From Methylobacterium radiotolerans JCM 2831 (GTDB lineage: Bacteria; Pseudomonadota; Alphaproteobacteria; Rhizobiales; Beijerinckiaceae), in contig NC_010505.1 in assembly GCF_000019725.1 (NCBI RefSeq), positions 3,829,001-3,893,000 of the forward strand: a stretch of 64,000 nt of DNA, in the 5' to 3' direction. Made by a program: the position numbers and the translations under genes. The number at the start of each line of letters is the position of its first letter. Within the stretch, counting starts at the first letter, position 1. The notes under the pieces were generated by a model that worked only from the letters and a program-made list of their open reading frames with translations, did not search any database and was not told the origin of the DNA. Of the stretch, positions 43,938-52,868 are shown piece by piece.

Positions 43938-45785
43938 ATGCCGACCCGGCGCGGCCTGGTCCTCGGGGCCGGCGCCCTCGCGGCGATGCCGCCGTGGCGC
44001 CGCGCCCGCGCGGCCGAGGGGGCGGAGCGCCACGGCCTGTCCAGCTTCGGCGAGCTGAAATACGGTCCCGACTTCGCGCATTTCGACTACGTCAATCCGA
44101 TGGCGCCCCGCGGCGGGCGCTTCTCGGCGCAGCTCGCCGCGACGACCGGCAACCAGTCGCTCAACACCTTCAACACGCTCAACATCTACGTGCTGCGCGG
44201 CGACGGGGCCGCCGGCATGAACCTGACCTTCGACAGTCTGATGGTCCGGGCCCTCGACGAGCCGGACGCCCTCTACGGGCTGGTCGCGCGCGCCGTCACG
44301 GTCAGTCCGGACGGCCTGACGTACACCTTCGCGCTGCGCCCGCAGGCGCGGTTCCACGACGGCTCGCCGCTGACCGCGCGGGACGCGGCCTTCAGCCTCA
44401 AGCTCCTGCGCGACAAGGGCCATCCCGAGATCGCCGAGGTCATCCGTCCCATGACCGACGCCCGGGCCGAGGGCGACGGGCGGCTCGTGGTGACCTTCGA
44501 GCCGGGCCGCGCCCGGGACCTGCCGCTGTTCGTCGCGCAGCTGCCGCTCTTCTCCGCCGCCTACTACGCCGGCCGGGACTTCGAGGCCTCGACCCTGGAG
44601 GCGCCCCTCGGCTCCGGTCCCTACCGGGTCGGCGCCGTCGACGCGGGCCGGTCCATCGGCCTGGAGCGCGTCCCGGATTACTGGGCCGCCGAACTGCCGG
44701 TGAATGTCGGCCAGAACAATTTCGACGCGATCCGCTACGAGTATTTCCGCGACCGCACCGTGGCGTTCGAGGCGTTCAAGAGCGGCGCCTTCACGTTCCG
44801 CGAGGAATTCACCGCCCGGGTCTGGGCCACCGGGTACGACTTCCCGGCGATGACCGAGGGCCGCGTGGTCCGGGAGACGGTGCCGGACGCGCGGCCGAGC
44901 GGCACGCAGGGCTGGTGGATCAACACCCGCCGCGCGGCGTTCCGCGATCCGCGGGTGCGCGAGGCGATCGGCCTGTGCTTCGATTTCGAGTGGTCGAACC
45001 GCAACCTGATGTACGGCGCCTACGCGCGCACGGCCTCGTTCTTCGAGAATTCCGACCTCAAGGCGACCGGCAAGCCCTCGGCCGAGGAACTCGCCCTGCT
45101 GGAGCCGTTCAAGGACCTGCCGCCCGAGGTGTTCGGCGAGGCCTGGGCGCCGCCGGTCTCCGACGGGTCCGGCCAGGACCGGGCGCTGCTGAAGCGCGCC
45201 GACGCGCTCCTGCGGGAGGCCGGCTGCACACGCCAGGGTGGCGGCCTGGTGCTGCCGGGCGGCCAACCGCTCACCCTCGAGTTCCTCGACGAGGATCCGA
45301 TCTTCCAGGCGGTGACGCAGCCCTTCATCCGCAACCTGGGGCTGCTCGGCATCAAGGCGAGCCTGCGCACGGTCGATCCCTCCCAGTACCAGGCGCGGCT
45401 GAAGGATTTCGACTTCGACGTCACGCCGCGCCGCTACAGCAGCGGGCTCACCCCCGGCGCGGAGCTGCGCGAGACCTACGGCTCCCGGTCCGCCGGGACC
45501 GCGGGCTCCAACAACCTCTCCGGCATCGCGAGCCCGGCGATCGACGCGCTGCTCACCGCCGTCGCCGACGCGACGTCGCGGGCCGACCTGACCACCGCCT
45601 GCCGGGCGCTGGACCGGGTCCTGCGGGCCGGGCGCTACTGGGTGCCGATGTGGTACGCCTCGACCCACCGCCTCGCCCTCTGGGACGTGTACGGCCGCCC
45701 GACGACCCCGCCGAAATACGACCTCGGCGCCCCCGGGACGTGGTGGTTCGACGCCGACAAGGCCAAGCGGATCGGGCGGGACTGA
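43938..45785 (+). CDS. YejA-type peptide-binding protein (second, paralogous copy)
   Basis: 615 residues. A twin-arginine-like start (PTRRGLVLGAGALAAMP) is used instead of the Sec signal of the first copy. Clearly paralogous: YGPDFAHFDYVNPMAPRGG, DYWAAELPVNVGQNNFD and RYEYFRDRTVAFEA mirror the first protein. Two binding proteins sharing a permease could widen the substrate range. It ends 4 bp before the permease gene. Confidence 0.88.
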   Translation: MPTRRGLVLGAGALAAMPPWRRARAAEGAERHGLSSFGELKYGPDFAHFDYVNPMAPRGGRFSAQLAATTGNQSLNTFNTLNIYVLRGDGAAGMNLTFDSLMVRALDEPDALYGLVARAVTVSPDGLTYTFALRPQARFHDGSPLTARDAAFSLKLLRDKGHPEIAEVIRPMTDARAEGDGRLVVTFEPGRARDLPLFVAQLPLFSAAYYAGRDFEASTLEAPLGSGPYRVGAVDAGRSIGLERVPDYWAAELPVNVGQNNFDAIRYEYFRDRTVAFEAFKSGAFTFREEFTARVWATGYDFPAMTEGRVVRETVPDARPSGTQGWWINTRRAAFRDPRVREAIGLCFDFEWSNRNLMYGAYARTASFFENSDLKATGKPSAEELALLEPFKDLPPEVFGEAWAPPVSDGSGQDRALLKRADALLREAGCTRQGGGLVLPGGQPLTLEFLDEDPIFQAVTQPFIRNLGLLGIKASLRTVDPSQYQARLKDFDFDVTPRRYSSGLTPGAELRETYGSRSAGTAGSNNLSGIASPAIDALLTAVADATSRADLTTACRALDRVLRAGRYWVPMWYASTHRLALWDVYGRPTTPPKYDLGAPGTWWFDADKAKRIGRD

Positions 45786-45789
45786 CGCC

Positions 45790-46896
45790 ATGCTCGCCTA
45801 CATCCTGCGCCGCATCGGCCTGATGATCCCGACCCTGTTCGGGATCATGCTGATCACCTTCACCATCGTGCAGTTCGCCCCCGGCGGCCCGGTGGAGCGG
45901 GTGCTGTCGCAGCTCCAGGGCCAGCGCGACGGGGCCATGTCCCGCGTCACCGGCGGCTCGGGCGACCTCGGCGGCGCCAGCCGCCCTTCGGGCGGCGGCG
46001 GAGACGCCAGTTCCCGCTACCGCGGCGCCCAGGGCTTGAGCCCGGAATTCATCGCCAAGCTCGAGAAGCAGTTCGGCTTCGACAGGCCGGCGCCCGAGCG
46101 CTTCGCCAAGATGCTGTGGGACTATGTCCGGTTCGATTTCGGCCGCAGCTACTTCCGCGACGTCACGGTCATCCAGCTGATCAAGGAGCGCCTGCCGGTC
46201 TCGATCTCGCTGGGCCTGTGGATGACGCTGCTGTCCTACGCGATCTCGATCCCGCTGGGCATCCGCAAGGCCGTGGCGGACGGCACGCGCTTCGACCGCG
46301 CGACCTCCTTCGTGGTGATCATCGGCTACGCGATCCCGGGCTTCATGTTCGGGCTTATGCTCATCATCCTGTTCGCCGGCGGCTCGTTCTACCAGTGGTT
46401 CCCGCTGCGCGGGCTGACCAGCGAGGGCTGGGAGAGCTTCTCGCCCTGGCACAAGGTGACCGACTACGCGTGGCACATGGTGCTGCCGCTGACAGCCCTG
46501 GTGATCGGCGCCTTCGCCACCTCGACTCTGCTCACCAAGAACTCGTTCCTCGACGAGATCCGCAAGCAGTACGTGCTGACTGCGCGGATGAAGGGGCTCT
46601 CCGAGCGGCGCGTGCTCTACGGGCACGTGTTCCGCAACGCCATGCTGATCGTGATCGCGGGCTTTCCGGGCGCCTTCATCTCGGCCTTCTTCACCGGTTC
46701 GCTGCTGATCGAGACGATCTTCTCCCTCGACGGCCTGGGCGAGCTGTCGTTCCGGGCGATCGTCGGGCGCGACTATCCGGTGGTGTTCGCCACGCTCTAC
46801 ATCTTCTCGCTGCTCGGGCTCGCGGTGAACCTGCTGTCCGACCTGATCTACGTCTGGATCGACCCGCGGATCGATTTCTCGGCCCGGGCGACCTGA
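45790..46896 (+). CDS. yejB: ABC transporter permease (YejB type)
   Basis: 368 residues. Six membrane spans with the binding-protein-dependent permease motif near ARMKGLSERRVLYGHVFRNAM (EAA-like loop). The GGSGDLGGASRPSGGGGDASS linker between the first span and the rest is unusually Gly/Ser-rich. The end (DLIYVWIDPRIDFSA) is complete. The next gene is a convergent regulator, so the expected yejE permease and yejF ATPase are missing at this place. Confidence 0.9.
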   Translation: MLAYILRRIGLMIPTLFGIMLITFTIVQFAPGGPVERVLSQLQGQRDGAMSRVTGGSGDLGGASRPSGGGGDASSRYRGAQGLSPEFIAKLEKQFGFDRPAPERFAKMLWDYVRFDFGRSYFRDVTVIQLIKERLPVSISLGLWMTLLSYAISIPLGIRKAVADGTRFDRATSFVVIIGYAIPGFMFGLMLIILFAGGSFYQWFPLRGLTSEGWESFSPWHKVTDYAWHMVLPLTALVIGAFATSTLLTKNSFLDEIRKQYVLTARMKGLSERRVLYGHVFRNAMLIVIAGFPGAFISAFFTGSLLIETIFSLDGLGELSFRAIVGRDYPVVFATLYIFSLLGLAVNLLSDLIYVWIDPRIDFSARAT

Positions 46897-46915
46897 CCGC
46901 GCGGCGCGCGGGCCG

Positions 46916-47407
46916 TCAGGCCTCCGGCAGGCCCGCGGCACCGGCCGGCATCGGCGGCTCGCCGCCCGGAGGCCCGGCGAGGCCCAGCAGCGCCGCGATC
47001 GCGTCGCCGTCCGGCGAGCCGAGCAGATCCGCCAGGGTGTAGCGGTCGAGGACGGCGAGGAACGCCGCCAGAGCCTCCCCCAGCACCCGCCGGAGCCGGC
47101 ACGGGGCCGTGATGGCGCAGGCGCCGCCGCCGAAGCACTCGACCAGCGCCAGGTCGTCCTCGGTCTGGCGCACCACCGCACCGACGACGATCTCCCCCGG
47201 CGGCATCGCCAGGCGGAGGCCGCCGCCCCGGCCGCGGATCGTCCGGATCAGGCCCAGCCGTCCCAGCTGGTGGACCACCTTGGTCAGGTGATTCTCCGAG
47301 ATGCCGTAGGCGCGGGCGATCGCGGCGATGGAGCTCTGCTCGGGCTCGTGGAGCCCGACGTAGATCAGCGTGCGCAGCGCGTAATCCGTGTAGCGGGTCA
47401 GGCGCAT
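46916..47407 (-). CDS. nsrR: Rrf2 family nitric-oxide-sensing repressor NsrR
   Basis: 163 residues. N-terminal winged helix (MRLTRYTDYALRTLIYVGLH, ISENHLTKVVHQL). Three cysteines at 91, 97 and 103 (CX5CX5C) match the [Fe-S] ligands of NsrR. NO converts the cluster and lifts repression. It is divergent from hmp, and the NsrR-like sites lie in the 190 bp between them. The start is ATG at 47407, where the conserved sequence begins; the frame is open further upstream. Confidence 0.9.
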   Translation of the reverse strand: MRLTRYTDYALRTLIYVGLHEPEQSSIAAIARAYGISENHLTKVVHQLGRLGLIRTIRGRGGGLRLAMPPGEIVVGAVVRQTEDDLALVECFGGGACAITAPCRLRRVLGEALAAFLAVLDRYTLADLLGSPDGDAIAALLGLAGPPGGEPPMPAGAAGLPEA

Positions 47408-47524
47408 CTCAACTCCAGAAGACGATCTCTGCCGTGGGGCGATGCGGTGTCCGCCGCGACCCGCGTCCGTACGCCCTGCGGAGGAGCGGCACCACCGCCG
47501 ACGCGGGGCCGAGCGCCGCCCCAT

Positions 47525-47547
47525 AAGATATATTTCGATTGCACCTT
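47525..47547. promoter_or_regulatory. Secondary NsrR-like operator
   Basis: Arms AAGATATAT and TTGCACCTT with a 5-base spacer have the 23-bp size of an NsrR site but only partial symmetry. It starts exactly 40 bp before the main site. Confidence 0.4.
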
Positions 47548-47564
47548 TTCGAGGGGCGCGCTAG

Positions 47565-47587
47565 AAGATGCATGTCGTATGCACCTT
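47565..47587. promoter_or_regulatory. NsrR operator upstream of hmp
   Basis: AAGATGCAT, 5 bases, ATGCACCTT. The known NsrR consensus is AAGATGCAT-N5-ATGCATCTT, so 17 of 18 arm bases match. It ends 12 bp before the hmp start and would block its transcription when NsrR holds its cluster. Confidence 0.85.
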
Positions 47588-47599
47588 CTGAGCCGTGCC

Positions 47600-48841
47600 A
47601 TGCCCGCGCCCCTGTCCCCCGCCACCGTCGCTCTCATCAAGGCCACCGTCCCGGCCCTGGAGGCCCACGGCCTCACCATCACGCGGCGCATGTACGAGCG
47701 CCTGTTCGAGAACGCGGAGATCCGCGACCTCTTCAACCAGTCCCATCACGGCGAGACCGGCGCGCAGCCGAGGGCCCTGGCCCAGGCCGTGCTCGCCTAC
47801 GCCCGCAACATCGACAATCTCGGTGTGCTGGCCGGAGCGGTGGAGCGTATCGCGCAGAAGCACGTCGCCCTGAACATCCTGCCGGAGCACTATCCCCACG
47901 TCGCCGACGCGCTCCTCGGCGCGATCGGGGACGTCCTCGGTGAGGCCGCCACGCCGGAGATCGCCGCGGCCTGGGGGGAGGCGTACTGGTTCCTGGCGGA
48001 ACTGCTGATCGGCCGGGAGGCCGCGATCTACCGCGACCACGCCTCCGAGCCGGGCGGCTGGAACGGCTGGCGCGACTTCGTGGTCGAGAGCGTGACCCAG
48101 GAGAGCGAGACGATCCGCTCCTTCGTCCTGGTCCCAGCCGATGGCGGCCCGGTGCTGCGGCATCGGCCGGGCCAGTATCTCGGCTTCCTCCTGGACCTGC
48201 CGGGCCGCGGCGTGCTGAAGCGGAACTACTCGGTGTCCTGCGCGCCGAGCGACCGGGCCTACCGCATCACCGTCAAGCGCGAGGCGGCGCCGGGCCGGCC
48301 GGCCGGGATCGCCTCGAACTGGCTGCACGACCACGCCCAGCCCGGCACCGTGCTGAAGGTCGCGGCTCCGGCGGGCGATTTCAGCCTCGACGCGGAGGGC
48401 GACGCGCCCGTGGTGCTGGTCAGCGGCGGCGTCGGGCTGACCCCGATGATCAGCATGCTCGAGACCATCGCGGCGGACAGCCCGGACCGGCCGACCTGGT
48501 ACGTGCACGGCGCCCTGTTCGGCCGCGTGCACGCCCTGCGCGACCACGCCCGGGCGCTCGCGGCGCGGGCCCGCAACGCGCGGCTCGTGACCTTCTACGC
48601 GGAGCCCGAAGCCGCGGACCGGCCGGGTGAGCACTACGACGTCAAGGGCCTGATCACGGCGGACTGGCTCGTCGAGCACACGCCGCACGACCGAGCGACC
48701 TACTATCTGTGCGGTCCCAAGCCGTTCCTTCGGGATCTCGCCACCGGCCTGCTGCGCCGCGGCGTCCCGGCCGAGCGGGTGAAGTTCGAGTTCTTCGGCC
48801 CGGCCGACGAGCTGTTCGACGAGCCCCGGCAGGCGGCCTAG
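47600..48841 (+). CDS. hmp: Flavohemoprotein, nitric oxide dioxygenase
   Basis: 413 residues. A globin domain (1-140; proximal His88 in IAQKHVALNI, Tyr32 distal) is followed by an FAD domain (LKRNYSVSCAPS) and an NAD domain (VSGGVGLTPMISML, YYLCGPKPFLRDL). It oxidises NO to nitrate with O2 and NAD(P)H. ATG at 47600 is used rather than ATG at 47579 because the latter lies inside the operator. Divergent from nsrR. Confidence 0.96.
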   Translation: MPAPLSPATVALIKATVPALEAHGLTITRRMYERLFENAEIRDLFNQSHHGETGAQPRALAQAVLAYARNIDNLGVLAGAVERIAQKHVALNILPEHYPHVADALLGAIGDVLGEAATPEIAAAWGEAYWFLAELLIGREAAIYRDHASEPGGWNGWRDFVVESVTQESETIRSFVLVPADGGPVLRHRPGQYLGFLLDLPGRGVLKRNYSVSCAPSDRAYRITVKREAAPGRPAGIASNWLHDHAQPGTVLKVAAPAGDFSLDAEGDAPVVLVSGGVGLTPMISMLETIAADSPDRPTWYVHGALFGRVHALRDHARALAARARNARLVTFYAEPEAADRPGEHYDVKGLITADWLVEHTPHDRATYYLCGPKPFLRDLATGLLRRGVPAERVKFEFFGPADELFDEPRQAA

Positions 48842-48848
48842 GCGGCGC

Positions 48849-49667
48849 TCAAGCCGGCCCGGCGCCGCGGAGCGGGCGCTCCGGGCCGAGCACCCGCGCC
48901 ACGGTCGTCCGCAGGGCCTGCGCGCTTCGGTAGCCCACCGCCGCCGCGACCGCCCGCGGCGGCCGCCCCTCGGCCGCGAGCGCCAGCGCCCGGATCACGC
49001 GGGCCCGGGCCCGCCAGTCGCCGAAGCTGAGGCCCGTTTCCGCACGGAAGCCGCGCGTGAGCGTGCGGCGGCTCGCGCCGGCCCGGTCGGCCCAGGCGTC
49101 GAGATCGGCCTCCGAGGCCGGATCCTCGATCAGCGCGAGGCAGACGCGGCGCAGGCGCGGGTCGCGCGGGAGCGGCAGCGCCAGCGGCGTCGCGGGGGCC
49201 CGGCCGATCTCGTCGAGCACCAGGGCGGCGAGGTGGCCGCCGCGGCCGTCGACCGCGTAGAGCACCGGCTCCTCCGCCAGCGCCGTGAGCGCCGAGGCCA
49301 TGAGCCGCGACACCGCGATCACCCGGCAACTCGCCGGGAAGGACCGGACCGCGGCGGGATCGAGATAGGCCGAGCACATCGAGACCGCGCCGTGGGTCGC
49401 GACCGCGTGCGGCAGCCGCGGCGGGATCCAGAGGGCGTGCCCCTCGGGAACGACCCAGGTGCCGTCGTCCGCGAAGGCCATCATCAGCCCGGACGTGGCG
49501 TAGAGCAGCTGCGCGCGGGGATGGAAGTGCCGGTCGAGATGCATCCCGGCCGCGTAGGTCTTGGGCATCACCGCGACCGGGCGGGGTACGTCCTGATAGT
49601 CGGCCGCCTCTGTCGACCGCCCCGCGGCGGCGCGCGCCCCCGTCAACATTGGCCCGTTCGCGTACAT
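48849..49667 (-). CDS. AraC family transcriptional regulator
   Basis: 272 residues. An N-terminal cupin sensor (HLDRHFHPRAQLLYATSG) and a C-terminal double helix-turn-helix (LDAWADRAGASRRTLTRGFRAETGLSFGDW). It is divergent from the MFS gene with 62 bp between, so it probably controls that transporter. ATG at 49649 is an alternative start. Confidence 0.87.
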   Translation of the reverse strand: MYANGPMLTGARAAAGRSTEAADYQDVPRPVAVMPKTYAAGMHLDRHFHPRAQLLYATSGLMMAFADDGTWVVPEGHALWIPPRLPHAVATHGAVSMCSAYLDPAAVRSFPASCRVIAVSRLMASALTALAEEPVLYAVDGRGGHLAALVLDEIGRAPATPLALPLPRDPRLRRVCLALIEDPASEADLDAWADRAGASRRTLTRGFRAETGLSFGDWRARARVIRALALAAEGRPPRAVAAAVGYRSAQALRTTVARVLGPERPLRGAGPA

Positions 49668-49729
49668 ATCCGGCCCAACACCGCCATCGGGTCAGGCTAT
49701 CAGGGTGCCGTCCCGGAGGATACGCCGCG

Positions 49730-50926
49730 ATGGATTCGGATACACTGTCCCGCCGCACCCTGCGCTTCGTGAACGTCGCGCACGCCCTCGACCACTTCGT
49801 GCTGCTGATCTACCCGACCGCGGTCATCGCCATCGCGGCCCAGACCGGGCTCGGCTACGGCGAGCTGATCGGGCTCGCCACCGGCGCCTTCGTGGCCTTC
49901 GGCCTGTGCTCGCTGCCCATGGGCTCGCTCGCCGACCGGTTCGGGCGGCGCAACATGCTGGCGGTGTTCTTCTTCGGCTACGGCCTGTCCTGCCTCGGCG
50001 TCGCGAGCGCCTCGACGCCGCTCGGCTTCGCCCTCTGGCTCTGCGTCCTCGGGCTCGCCTCGGCGATCTACCACCCGGTCGGCTCGGCCATGCTGGTGAC
50101 CCATGCCCGCCGGCTCGGGCACGATCTCGGCATCAACGGCGTCTGGGGCAATTTCGGCGCGGCCTCCGCCTCCGGCCTCACCGCGCTGCTCGCCGCCACG
50201 ATCAGCTGGCGCGCGGCCTTCGTCGTTCCCGGCCTCGTCTGCCTCGCCTGCGGGGCGGCGTTCGTGGCGCTGGTCCCGGGCGACGGCGACGCCGCGGGAA
50301 GGAAGGCCGGCGGCGCGGCGGTGATCCCGGTGACCCGGCCCTGGGCCCTCATGGCGATGTTCGCCCTGTCGATCTTCGCGGGCGGCCTGACCTTCAACCT
50401 GACGACGATCAGCCTGCCCAAGGTGATCGACGAGGGCGTCGGGCAGGCGCTGCCGCTGGCGCTGACCGGCTCCCTCGCCACGGGCGTCTTCCTGTTCGGG
50501 GCGCTGATGCAGCTCGCCATGGGCCGGCTGATCGACCGCTACAGCCTGCCGTCCCTGTTCGTGGCGCTCTCGGTGCTGCAGCCGCTGGGGCTCGGGATCG
50601 CGGCCGTCTCCACCGGCCTGCCGCTGCTCGCCGGGCTCGTCCTCGCCATGACGGCGATCTACGGGCAGGTGGTGATCAACGACGCGATGATCGCCCGCTA
50701 CGTCCCGCCCGCCTACCGGGCTCGCGCCTACAGCGTGCGGTACTTCGTGGGCTTCACGGCGAGCGGCTTCGTGGTGCCGGCGATCGCCCTCCTGCACGAC
50801 CGCGGCGGCTTCGCGCTGGTCCTCGGCGTCGCCTCCGCCTGCGGCGCGGTGATCTGGCTCTCGGCCCTGGGCTTCCTGAGGCTGACGCAGGGCGGCGAAC
50901 GGCCCGCGCTGGCCGCCGCCGAGTAG
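49730..50926 (+). CDS. MFS transporter
   Basis: 398 residues, 12 spans. Motif A GSLADRFGRRNMLAVFFFG after span 2 and a second loop motif (GRLIDRYSLPSLFV) are clear. CGGAGGATACGC just upstream of ATG 49730 is a good ribosome-binding site. Substrate unknown; the AraC neighbour suggests induction by a small aromatic or fosmidomycin-like compound, which is inference. Confidence 0.9.
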   Translation: MDSDTLSRRTLRFVNVAHALDHFVLLIYPTAVIAIAAQTGLGYGELIGLATGAFVAFGLCSLPMGSLADRFGRRNMLAVFFFGYGLSCLGVASASTPLGFALWLCVLGLASAIYHPVGSAMLVTHARRLGHDLGINGVWGNFGAASASGLTALLAATISWRAAFVVPGLVCLACGAAFVALVPGDGDAAGRKAGGAAVIPVTRPWALMAMFALSIFAGGLTFNLTTISLPKVIDEGVGQALPLALTGSLATGVFLFGALMQLAMGRLIDRYSLPSLFVALSVLQPLGLGIAAVSTGLPLLAGLVLAMTAIYGQVVINDAMIARYVPPAYRARAYSVRYFVGFTASGFVVPAIALLHDRGGFALVLGVASACGAVIWLSALGFLRLTQGGERPALAAAE

Positions 50927-50990
50927 CGCGACGGTTTGCGGGTCCGGCCCGGCGCTGCTACGCGGCGGCCGTCCGACCCGCGAGCACCCC

Positions 50991-51500
50991 GTGACCGATC
51001 TGTCCCTCGTCATCCGGCCGGAGCGGCCGGAGGATGCCCCCGCCATCGAGCGCCTCCATGCCCGGGCCTTCGGCCCCGGCCGCTTCGCCCGCACCGCCTA
51101 CCGCCTCCGCGAGGGCGCGGCCGAGCGGATCGACCTCGGCATCACCGCCTCGGTCGGCAGCTTCCTCGTCGGCTCGGTCCGGATGGGTCCGGTGCGGACC
51201 GGGGCGACCCCGTTCGTGATGCTCGGCCCCCTGGCGGTCGATCCGAGCTTCGAGGGCCGCGGCATCGGCGGCACCCTGACCCGCGCGGCGATCGACGGGG
51301 CGCGGCGGGCGGGCGAGGGCCTGGTGATCCTCGTCGGCGACGCGCCCTACTACGCCCGCTTCGGCTTCACGCCGGTCCCGCCCGGGCGCCTGACGCTGCC
51401 GGGGCCGGTCGACCCGGCGCGCCTGCTGTGGCTGGAACTGGCCGACGGTTTCGGCGCCGGCGCGTCGGGCGCCGTTGAGGCGCTCGGCCCGACGCGGTGA
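50991..51500 (+). CDS. GNAT family N-acetyltransferase
   Basis: 169 residues from GTG. GNAT acetyl-CoA motif: LAVDPSFEGRGIGGTLTRAAID (about 78-99), then LVILVGDAPYYARFGFTPVPPG. The latter is typical of the YhbS-like branch. The substrate is unknown. It is 64 bp downstream of the MFS gene. Confidence 0.88.
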   Translation: MTDLSLVIRPERPEDAPAIERLHARAFGPGRFARTAYRLREGAAERIDLGITASVGSFLVGSVRMGPVRTGATPFVMLGPLAVDPSFEGRGIGGTLTRAAIDGARRAGEGLVILVGDAPYYARFGFTPVPPGRLTLPGPVDPARLLWLELADGFGAGASGAVEALGPTR

Positions 51501-51537
51501 CGGAGACGGTCCCGCGCCGCCGTCGCGCGCGGTCCCG

Positions 51538-52719
51538 TCAGGCCCGCCGGAGCGCCAGCGCGGCGATCAGGCCGGCCGCGAGCAGGGCGAGCGCCACCGG
51601 CGTCGCCGAGGTCGCGGGCCACGCGGAGGCGGCGACCGTGAACAGCGCCCCGAAGGTCATCTGCGTGAAGCCGTAGAGGCTGGACGCCGAGCCGGCCGCG
51701 TGCGGGTCGACGTTCATCAGCCCCGCCACCGCGTTGGGGCTGAGCAGGCCGACGCCCACCGCGTAGGCGAAGAGCGGCACGATCAGGCTGACCACGCCGA
51801 GCATGCCGGTGCGGTCCACGAGCAGCAGCGACAGCGCCGCGCCGATGCAGAGGAGGTTGCCGCTCCGCGCCGCCTTGCGGATCGGCACCCGGGCGGCGAG
51901 CCGGCTCGCCAGGACGGCCCCGCCGACCATGCCGAACACGACGATCAGGCAGTCGAACCCGACCTCCTGCGAGGAGCGCCCGAGCCGGTCCACGAGGAGG
52001 AACGGCGCCACGGCCAGGAAGGCGTAGAGGCTGGTGCCGCCGCAGGCCCCCGCCACCAGGTAGGCGCGGAACACCGGGACGCGCACCAGCCGCAGGTAGC
52101 CGGACAGAACGGCGACGAAGCCCGGCAGCGCGACCTTGTGGCGGTTGGTCTCGGGCAGGGTGAAGACCACGAGCGCGCCCAGCACGGCGACGAGGCCGGC
52201 CAGCACCACGAACACCGCGCGCCAGCCGAAAGCCTCGTTCACCACGCCGCCGATCGCCGGGGCCAGCGCGGGCGTGAGCGTCATCGCGGTGGTGAGGATC
52301 GCGAGCTTCCGGGCCGCGTCCTCGCGGGTCGAGACGTCGCGGACCATCGCCCGGCCGATCACCAGCGAGCCGCAGGCGCCGAGCGACTGCAGGACACGGG
52401 CGACGAGCAGGACGCCGATATTCGGCGCGGGGATCGCGAGCAGCAGCCCGGCGAGGTAGAGGCCGAGTCCCCCGATCAGGATCGGGCGCCGCCCGTACCG
52501 GTCCGAGAGCGGCCCATAGAGGAGCTGACCGCCCGCGAGCCCGATCAGGTAGACGGTGATCGTCAGCTGGGCGCCGGCGGCGTTGGTGCCGAGGTCGACG
52601 GCCGCCGCCGCCAGCGCCGGCACGAAGATGTGCAGCGCCACCGTTCCGGTCATGGTCACGGCGACCAGGAGCGGCAGGGGTGCCCGGCGCTCCGCCACAT
52701 CGGGACTTCGATCAGCCAA
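51538..52719 (-). CDS. Bcr/CflA family drug efflux MFS transporter
   Basis: 393 residues, 12 spans. DHA1 motif A is LLYGPLSDRYGRRPILIGGLGLY. The N-terminal motif (LHIFVPALAAAAVDLGTNAAG) and length fit Bcr/CflA exporters (bicyclomycin, chloramphenicol). It converges with the GNAT gene. Confidence 0.9.
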   Translation of the reverse strand: MADRSPDVAERRAPLPLLVAVTMTGTVALHIFVPALAAAAVDLGTNAAGAQLTITVYLIGLAGGQLLYGPLSDRYGRRPILIGGLGLYLAGLLLAIPAPNIGVLLVARVLQSLGACGSLVIGRAMVRDVSTREDAARKLAILTTAMTLTPALAPAIGGVVNEAFGWRAVFVVLAGLVAVLGALVVFTLPETNRHKVALPGFVAVLSGYLRLVRVPVFRAYLVAGACGGTSLYAFLAVAPFLLVDRLGRSSQEVGFDCLIVVFGMVGGAVLASRLAARVPIRKAARSGNLLCIGAALSLLLVDRTGMLGVVSLIVPLFAYAVGVGLLSPNAVAGLMNVDPHAAGSASSLYGFTQMTFGALFTVAASAWPATSATPVALALLAAGLIAALALRRA

Positions 52720-52755
52720 GGGGTCCTACGCGGTTCTCGATCCGGCAGGATGCCG

Positions 52756-52788
52756 GGGCGCGGCCGCCTTAGAGCAAGGGCCGCGCCC
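52756..52788 (-). terminator. Hairpin between the cytochrome c and Bcr/CflA genes
   Basis: A 10-bp GC stem (GGGCGCGGCC with GGCCGCGCCC) and 13-base loop, about 80 bp downstream of the cytochrome c stop on the minus strand. It lacks a T run, so termination is only likely. Confidence 0.35.
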
Positions 52789-52868
52789 GGAGCCATGCCG
52801 GCGGAACGCGCCAGACACGCGAGGGGCGGGACCGTCCCCGGCCCCGGACCCGGACCCGGAGGTGCCGC

